This document shows positions 57,916 to 64,000 of a stretch of DNA of 64,000 bases, piece after piece. A program made the position numbers and the translations under genes. Below the pieces are notes generated by a model. The model saw nothing but the letters and a program-made list of their open reading frames with translations. It made no database searches and had not been told where the DNA came from. Location: positions 3,782,001 through 3,846,000 of the forward strand of contig JASJZH010000004.1 in NCBI GenBank assembly GCA_037178975.1, given 5' to 3'. Origin of the DNA: Oscheius tipulae. Its lineage: Eukaryota > Nematoda > Chromadorea > Rhabditida > Rhabditidae. Position 1 is the stretch's first letter. Every line of letters starts with the position of its first letter.

Positions 57916-59500
57916 TCAATACTGCGGAAAGTCGTGGTCGATCTCCTCGGACCAAGCTTGATACCCTCCTCGAACATCTCTAACATTGCATCCGTGAAGT
58001 TTCTCTTTGAGCATCTCTACAGCCAACTGCGAATCGTTTCCTCGGTGACAAATAACGTAAACTAAAACGTATTTTCTAAATTTAAAGGAGCATCTGACCA
58101 TCGGGCGTATCGTAGATACCAATTGCCAGTCGCTGGAGAATATCATGAGGAGAACACTTTTTGATATCAGGAAGACTGACATCTGAACAATTATTGCCAA
58201 AAAAAACAAAGAATGAACTGACTTTTGGCTTCTGGAAGAGCAGCAATGCGGAACTCGTGTGGCGGTCGTGTGTCCAGCAAGTAGGGATCACACGTTGTTC
58301 GAACTTTTTGATACTGTTGAACTGTTACTCGCTCTTCATCGCTCAAAATCTTCGCCGATTGTACCTTTGATGTCGGTTGGAGAATCAACAATAAGTGACC
58401 GACCTTGTCTGTTGGAGCAGCTCCGCAGAAGACGGAATAGTCAATCAAGGCCTTGATTGTTGCGTTTGTTCCACAAATTGCGCAGTCTGAACGTTTTTTG
58501 CGCATCTCTATAACACGTGTTTTGCCAGCTAATCCATCAAAGATGAGCATTTTTCCACAGTAAGAGGCTGAAGTCATTTTTAATTATTATGAAAGACTTA
58601 CATTGAAGTCCAGCAGCTATTTTGATAACTTCCAATGCTTGCAAACTGCCTATTACTCCGACGACTGGTCCAAGAACACCTCCTTCTGAACAATTTGTAA
58701 CAAGAGACACATTCGGTGGAGCAGGAAACAAGCACCTATAGCAAGGAGTTGTCTGAAATTCAAAACTGTTTTGTTCCACAAACTGAACGTGCATCTCCAT
58801 AATTGTATACAGTGAGTTGTCCTTCCCATCGTAAAGCACTACCACTAACTAATGGCTTCTTTAGTAGAACACAGGCATCGTTTACCAAGTATCTATAAAC
58901 CACAGCTGGTTATAACAAGTCTAACAATGAGCTAACCTTGTGGCAGGATTGTCAGAGCAATCCACGACAATATCGTACTGAGAAAAAATATCCATAGCAT
59001 TGTCTTTGGCTAGAAGTACGTTGTGGCAGTTGACGTGAACGAGATGATTTAATCTGTAACGACAATATTTTGTCAAACACACGCGAGAGACGTACCCCTG
59101 AATTGTAGCCTTGAGTGAAGCCGTCTTCGGAATTCCAACACAAGACTCTTTGTGAGCAACTTGACGATGTAGGTTGTCAATTGACACCTGTAAAAGTCAC
59201 TTTATTGACAAAAAGACGGGCATACCTCATCGTAATCGACAATTCCCAGAGTTCCGATCCCGCTTCCTGCAAGATATACAGCTACAGGACATCCCAATCC
59301 TCCTGCTCCTGTAATGAAGTTAATGCTTGGTTATGGAAAACTTTTACCAATAATGAGCACTTTCGCTGTTTTTAGCCCCTCTTGTCCTGAACCAAAGCAA
59401 TGGAAATGGGTAAAACGGTCAAACCTGTTGTTCCAAAATCGTTGAGCAGAAGCTGTCGACTATATCGACCAATTTCTTCTTTTGTTAGCGTGTGGTCCAT
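57916..59500 (-). CDS. uba-4: UBA4/MOCS3 adenylyltransferase and sulfurtransferase
   Basis: Two-domain enzyme that activates URM1 for tRNA thiolation and MOCS2A for molybdenum cofactor synthesis. The start at 59500 ([20 protein letters not shown]). The ATP-binding fold reads [53 protein letters not shown] and [14 protein letters not shown], with a catalytic cysteine region [10 protein letters not shown]. The adenylation part ends with [20 protein letters not shown]. The C-terminal rhodanese domain has [13 protein letters not shown], the active-site loop [10 protein letters not shown] and [11 protein letters not shown]. It ends FPQY at 57916-57918. It is head-to-head with the NDUFB11 gene (about 210 bp), and in C. 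elegans uba-4 (F42G8.6) is in the same cosmid as isp-1, pmk-2/3 and that gene. Confidence 0.94.
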
Positions 59501-59709
59501 TTGGATAGAAAGGGGTCGCAATGAAAATGCTTAGGAAAGTGAGAGAAAAATAAAAGTCAAAACGGAGCGCAAACATTTCTCTTTGGCGCCTATTTTCCTT
59601 GGCGCTTTCCTGGTTCACCAAAGACACAAAATACTTTTTACACAAGTTTTGTTGTACTGCTTTTCCATCTCAAGCGATACGTATTTTAAGCTAACATATT
59701 GTTTCAGCC

Positions 59710-61041
59710 ATGCTCCTAGCTCGGGTGAGCAGCCTGCAAGCACAATGGCGTGCTCTCCAGCCTTTCCGCGGACTTGCCTCCCATGGACATGGCCATTCCG
59801 ATGTCAAAATTGAGCGCAAGCCTGATCTTTACAGGTATTTTTCTTCACATAACATCACCAATTTTGTATTTAGACCTGGTTCTGACTCGTATGCATACGA
59901 TAATCCTTGGCCGAAATTGAACAGTGGACGTTTGGACTGGCTCTTCGGCGATGGATGGAGAAGACCTTTGGCAAAGGATCAAGGAGCGAAAATGGTGAAC
60001 CAGTTTGTTGCGTTTTTACTGTCCTATGTTTAGAGACGCGAATGGATCTGGTTTTCTCAAGTTGCTCACGATGAACACAAAGATTGGCTAAAATTCCATC
60101 AGGTACGCCGTTGTTGGATGTTTTCAAGAGTATATTCAGGTTGCTTTCTTGTTTTTCACAGTTCTCACGACTTGGTTCACCTGCTGGATTATGTTCGCTA
60201 GGCCGGATTGGTCAGTTATCGTGTTTATCCTTCGAAGCTTCTTTTTTCAGGCCAATGGGTCGTGAATGGGCTCTCCGCGAAGCTCATCTGGAAATTGCTC
60301 GTAGAGAAAAGGCAGGACTTCCTCTGATCAGCGCTGATCTGATTCCCCGGTAAGATTTCTTTTTAAACTTAGCGTTTATTGGTAAAAATAATCTACTTCT
60401 CCGTGATGGGTACGATAATACTTCGCGTAGGAACTTCTCTTGATTTCACGCGCTTCCAAGCATTCAGCGCACTAGCCTCTTCGTCGCTCCACTGTTTACC
60501 AACCAAGCAGTACAAAATCAGCAGCTGGTCCTTTTCCTCCGATTCTTGTACCTTATGCAGCATAACCTACAAACTTGTTTTATCCTCAGCGATGAATACC
60601 CCTACGTTTGTCTCATTCCCGGGAAAAAGAATGTCAGCGCAGTCAGCGATGTGAATCCGTTTGTTTGAGGTGCATTTGACTTTGAACAGAACAGCAGTAT
60701 CTCCGTGGTTGCGCAAAATTAGCTCGGTTTTCCAAGTTCTGCCGTGAACCTTGAATTCTTATTTGGAAAGCTTTTAGACAAAACTGACCTCCATTGGAAC
60801 AGGTGACACTTTGAAGCTGTTGAATCCTTTGGAAATTGTTGGAAATTCACAGTCATTGTCCACCATCTTGCAGCTAGTGTCAAATTGAACGTTATGCTCG
60901 AGTCTATTTCATTGTAATTGCCTTTTCAAAGTTTTCCAAGAAAAGCTAACAGTTCTAAGTAATCATATTGTTTTCAGCGAACGAGCTACCGCTAGTCTTC
61001 CGGCCGACGAAGAACTACGTGACTTTGAAGTCCTCATTTGA
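59710..61041 (+). CDS. NADH dehydrogenase subunit NDUFB11 (complex I, ESSS subunit)
   Basis: Accessory subunit of mitochondrial complex I. The start at 59710 is two bases after GTTTCAG. A targeting sequence (MLLARVSSLQAQWRALQPFR), then PGSDSYAYDNPWPKLNSGRL and DWLFGDGWRRPLAKDQG, REWIWFSQVAHDEHKDWLKF, the single helix VAFLFFTVLTTWFTCWIMF, and PMGREWALREAHLEIARREK. The last intron, 60352-60977, is about 625 nt and contains the complete MSP-domain gene on the other strand. The final exon gives ERATASLPADEELRDFEVLI and stops at 61039-61041. I believe the C. elegans homologue is F42G8.10. Other introns here are about 37-43 nt, so the long one is clearly an exception. Confidence 0.85.
60393..60866 (-). 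CDS. MSP-domain (major sperm protein-like) gene nested in an NDUFB11 intron
   Basis: Three exons on the strand opposite to its host. The start at 60866 (MVDNDCEFPTISKGFNSFKV) and, after 39 nt, VHGRTWKTELILRNHGDTAV, LFKVKCTSNKRIHI and ILFPGNETN form the beta strands of an MSP fold (FKV.T...R pattern and the proline-glycine turn). A second 39-nt intron leads to KDQLLILYCLVGKQWSDEEA and EVPTRSIIVPITEK, with the stop at 60393-60395. A minus-strand AATAAA lies at about 60376-60381. Small MSP-domain proteins in nematodes are often sperm-specific; expression here is unknown. The whole gene, including its poly(A) signal, lies inside the host intron. Confidence 0.78.
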
Positions 61042-61131
61042 GCAGCCATTGGGTATTTGTCTAGCAGTAAGATAGGACTCCATTCACATACAGAATATTA
61101 TTCGGTTGTAATGAAATTTCGTGTTTCCTCT

Positions 61132-61833
61132 TCATTTCCATGGTTTCTTAACTGCTTTCGGAGCCTGTTCAGCTGATCTAAATCTTCTCGAATCTGCACT
61201 CTTCAATCTGCTGGCCGAGGTGCTACGCCAAAGGCGACCACCTCTTTTTGCGATTCTGAACTTTATATGTTTACTTAAATTAGGTAACTCACCTCTTCTT
61301 CTCCAGATCTGCTTTCAACGACACAAGATCAAAGGAACTTTGTTCGGGAGCTAACAAACCTTGTGGAAAGCACTCTTTGAAGTAATTTACGTCTGAATGG
61401 GGACGTTTTTAAGATGGGCTTGCTTACTTCCTGTCAGAAGAATCGCCTTATAGCCTCTTTGAGACAAGGCAGCCGTCGTTCTATCCGCTCCTTGACCGTA
61501 AATAACCAATGTCGTGCCCTGAGTTCTGCTTGTTGTCAGCAGTTTTGTTTCGAAGTGAATTCTGCTGAGCCGTTGAACGTCGTAGTGTTCAGCTAGACAG
61601 TACAAATCTACGCGAGATAAATAAATGTACGTGCCTGTGATTATTCTGTCCTTGAAAAAGCCTTCTAATGAATTCGTATCTACGAGCTGAAACTCTCCAA
61701 TGCTGATGTCTTTGTGACATTCCCGGTCCACTATAAATTGCACCTAGAAAAATTCGAACACTACAAGGCCAGTTACAGATCTTGCCAGCTTGTAAATATC
61801 GATGGCTGGATACGTCTCGCCGGGAAGGATCAT
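61132..61833 (-). CDS. CEP41-like rhodanese-domain protein, short N-terminus
   Basis: Ciliary/centrosomal-type rhodanese protein. The start at 61833 (MILPGETYPAIDIYKLARS) is 6 nt after CTCTCAG. Then VQFIVDRECHKDISI, EGFFKDRIITGTYIYLSR, VDLYCLAEHYDVQRLSRI, TLVIYGQGADRTTAAL and SQRGYKAILLTGN, followed by FKECFPQGLLAPEQS and a basic tail ending KAVKKPWK at 61132-61134. The block matching CEP41's 'SR...ILYDDDE...RGF..LFMLSGG' and the shared KPWK end support the family. The usual rhodanese cysteine position reads YGQGADR, so it is probably non-catalytic. Vertebrate CEP41 has a long N-terminal part not seen here; an upstream exon is possible. It starts about 125 bp after the RBM4-like stop on the same strand. 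Confidence 0.6.
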
Positions 61834-61958
61834 GGAAGACTGAGAGGGTTGCCATGGATACGAGCCTTTGGTGGCAGTAACAAATTTTGCACCCAAACAT
61901 AATGAATCCAATATGCCAACGTTTATACGTAAAAATTAAAAAAAGCATCAGAGACCAT

Positions 61959-63439
61959 TTAGGAGAGAGATTGTTGCATCCAGCCAGAGGAACTGGCGTT
62001 TCCATAGTTGGAGTATGTTGAACCGACTGCAGGCGCATCAATCGAAGGAGAGTCTGAAAGAAGAGTTGTCATCTAATTTGTAGTGTCACGTACTGGTAAC
62101 ATTTCCAGGCGACTGATAAGGTCCAGAAAGCGTTGTTCCAACTTGTCCTTGTAGCTGCTGCAGGAACTGCGCAGAAGTCATGGCATTTGGATTGCTTTGT
62201 TGAGCGTAGGGAGCATTCGGAGTGGTGTTGCTGGCAGCTTGATAAGGAGCCTGAAGGCCGAATGTTAAAAACACGCATACAAGTGGATTCATACACTCAA
62301 GCTGGTATTATACGGGGCTGCTGGAGCATTGCTAGGTGGAGTATAAGCATCGACCGAATAGGAGATGGGTGCTGACGAAAGCCTGGAATTAATAATTGGA
62401 GCTGGAAGAACTTGGATAGGGATCCACCGAGCGGGTGGCGACGTTTAAAGCTGCTAAAGAAAGAGATGACGAAGAGTAATTCGAGGAAGAAATCGGGAAA
62501 ATCAAAAAGTTTTTGAAGATATCTTTAAAGAACATTGAGCGATTTTGAGATATGTTGGTTAGGAAAGGACAAACAAGACAGAAGGATTTCTGTGCAGAGG
62601 AATTTGGAAAGGAAGATGAAAGTTTAAAAGTAAGTACAGCGACCTCCTTGAAAGTAAAATGAAAAAACTGTACTGAGTTCCGGTCATGCTTGGAGCAGTA
62701 GTCGGATAAACAAGATATGCAGTCCCAGGACCACGTTTTGCTTCAATTTCCTTAATCAGGCGATCCTTATAATAAATGTAGCGCTGACGAGCCAGACGAT
62801 ACTCTTCGTATAGCTGTTGCAAGTCGCTAAATTGAAGATAAGTGTGGGTAAACAAAGTAGCTAAAAATATGACAAAACATACGGCTCAGGCGGCTGAGGA
62901 ATCTCGTCATCGTGCGACTTTTTTGCATCAGGACCTCCCATGGTACCCGTAGCGGCTCTTTTCAAGTTACCAGTTAGATCGAAAATCAAGGTTGGCTCTT
63001 TTCCTCTGAAATGCTATGAATACAGACCATATTAGCGGAAACTGACTTATTTTTCGGATCATCTGGGCAGTTAGGAGTTTTATGTTCCGCTGAAGTACAC
63101 CGAAGGCAACATCCTTGTGGAACGGTGCTTTGAGATCGGAGTCTAGACGTTGATCTGAAATTATCCCGTCAATTACGAGATTCAAAAGAAACTTACAGTT
63201 TGACCTGAATTGGTTTGCCGTCAATGTTATAGCCATCCATGCGCTGCATGACAATCAACTTATCCTCATCGGGAATGGTCTAAAATGAGAATAAGAGAGG
63301 AATGAACGAAATAACTTACGATGAAGGCATAGTTTTTGACAACGTCCACATCGGTTATATTCGTGAACTGCCTGAAGACCTGCTTCAGTCTATTCGAATC
63401 GACTGATTCGGCCAAGTTTCCGACAAACAACTTCACCAT
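61959..63439 (-). CDS. RBM4/Lark-like RNA-binding protein (RRM plus CCHC zinc knuckle)
   Basis: RNA-binding protein. The start at 63439 (MVKLFVGNLAESVDSNRL) is one base after TTTTCAG. One RRM: LFVGNL, DVDVVKNYAFI, MDGYNIDGKPIQVKL. Directly after it is LSTSRLRS and a zinc knuckle CLRCTSAEHKTPNC (C-x2-C-x4-H-x4-C), the Lark/RBM4 order. Then KRAATGTMGGPDAKKS, DLQQLYEEYRLARQRYIYYK, and low-complexity Ser/Ala/Asn/Gln-rich exons (APYQAASNTTPNAPYAQQSN) ending at 61959-61961. Lark/RBM4 usually have two RRMs; only one is visible, so this is a shortened version or a C. elegans rnp-1-like protein. Exons at 62300-62640 are hard to join, and that part is uncertain. Confidence 0.75.
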
Positions 63440-63483
63440 TCTGAAAATAGATATTTACCAAAAATCTTTTTTTTAGAAAGCAG

Positions 63484-64000
63484 TCAAAGATGCGACAGCA
63501 TGAGGATGAACAGGCCTAGTAAAGAAGTATTGATTTCTCGTGTTCTACGGAGGTTATATTGGGGGCGACGCAGTCCTTTAAACCAGTAAGACGCTCCTTT
63601 TAACTGGAATACTGAGGAAATGAGAATATGAATGCTTGGGAAAGGAATTAAACAAGCTTTGATGTGCAGCTGATTTGGACGGAAACCTTTGCAGCTGCTG
63701 TCAGTACAGGGATAAAATGAGCTTTCGATATTGTGGAAATGGTGAAAACTAAAAACTCCCCACGTCACTCACAAAAACTTGGTGAAAAGAAGCCCTCTCC
63801 GAATCTTTTAAAATCCGCGGCAAAGAAGACGAATTTGGCGGGAACTGTTTCCACCTGTTATAGCATAGCATGCGGATCGGTCCGGGGATCTACATTTTTC
63901 TTCTTGCTCGTCGAAATAAAGCTCGTTTGCAGACTTCCGTCGACGATGGACGATTCTGAGGACTTCGACGCTAGAGTTTTCCATACTCCCCATGAGCCTT
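63484..64000 (-). CDS. Partial gene at right edge, Iwr1/SLC7A6OS-like N-terminus (tentative)
   Basis: A start at 63984 or 63993 gives MENSSVEVLRIVHRRRKSAN and ELYFDEQEEK. The VLRI(K)RKRS..A start is like Iwr1/SLC7A6OS, the RNA polymerase II import factor, but the match is short. Downstream exons (FPPNSSSLPRILKD, then FSPFPQYRKLILSLY or a longer frame with CKGFRPNQLHIKACL) cannot be joined with confidence. The upstream part lies outside the window, so the true start may be elsewhere. Confidence 0.3.

Overview
This is nuclear DNA from a nematode with a compact, intron-rich genome. Three gene families point to a nematode: SXP/RAL-2 (DUF148) secreted proteins, DB cysteine modules, and a major-sperm-protein (MSP) domain. 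Introns mostly run about 30-45 nt, a few only 22-26 nt. Most begin GT and end (T)TTCAG or TTTAG. Many start codons sit 0-30 nt downstream of a TTTCAG-like acceptor with no upstream coding exon, which is the expected look of spliced-leader trans-splicing sites. The species and clade cannot be fixed from the sequence. All exon joins below were read by eye, so CDS spans are gene-level (first start codon to stop codon, introns included).

Layout. Positions 1-9.9 kb (minus strand): a NIDO/AMOP adhesion protein cut by the left edge, an SLC17-type transporter, a small cysteine-rich membrane protein and a CDK20-like kinase. Positions 10-20.6 kb: a faah-1-like amidase, an unrecognised divergent gene, two p38 MAP kinases in tandem (TGY and TQY types), a two-pass membrane protein leading that cluster, and isp-1 (Rieske protein). 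Positions 20.7-30.9 kb: a very tight SXP/RAL-2, SXP/RAL-2, glutaminyl cyclase cluster, an nlr-1/CASPR-type neurexin, and a histidine-rich SXP/RAL-2 protein. Positions 30.5-36.3 kb: a large Ig/FnIII/DB receptor. Positions 36.3-39.5 kb: the longest gene-poor stretch, with one candidate ORF. Positions 39.5-49.3 kb: QSOX, an ISOC2-like hydrolase, a small secreted peptide and the Rap exchange factor pxf-1. Positions 50.4-57.8 kb: rack-1 with mspn-1 (ATAD1), a second MFS transporter and a SID-1/CHUP-1 family protein. Positions 57.9-64 kb: uba-4 (MOCS3) head-to-head with NDUFB11, which carries an MSP-domain gene inside its last intron, then a CEP41-like and an RBM4/Lark-like gene, and a partial gene at the right edge.

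How the genes work together. Several neighbours look co-transcribed: same strand, about 15-150 bp apart, with a poly(A) signal and a new acceptor between them. Candidates are the 2-TM gene/pmk-3/pmk-1-2, SXP/SXP/QPCT, rack-1/mspn-1, uba-4/SID and RBM4-like/CEP41-like. As I recall the C. elegans map, faah-1, pmk-1, pmk-2, pmk-3, isp-1, uba-4, the NDUFB11 gene, QSOX with its ISOC2 neighbour, rack-1 with mspn-1, and pxf-1 all lie on chromosome IV, several in the same clusters, so much of this window looks like conserved synteny.

The most unusual points are the 22-26 nt introns, the 15-nt spacing between an SXP/RAL-2 stop and the QPCT start, a likely frameshift in QPCT at an AT repeat, a perfect 20-bp hairpin in a QPCT intron, the nested MSP gene, a GC-AG intron, an acidic residue at the CDK20 T-loop site, and an ORF followed by a poly(A) signal and a 17-A tract.
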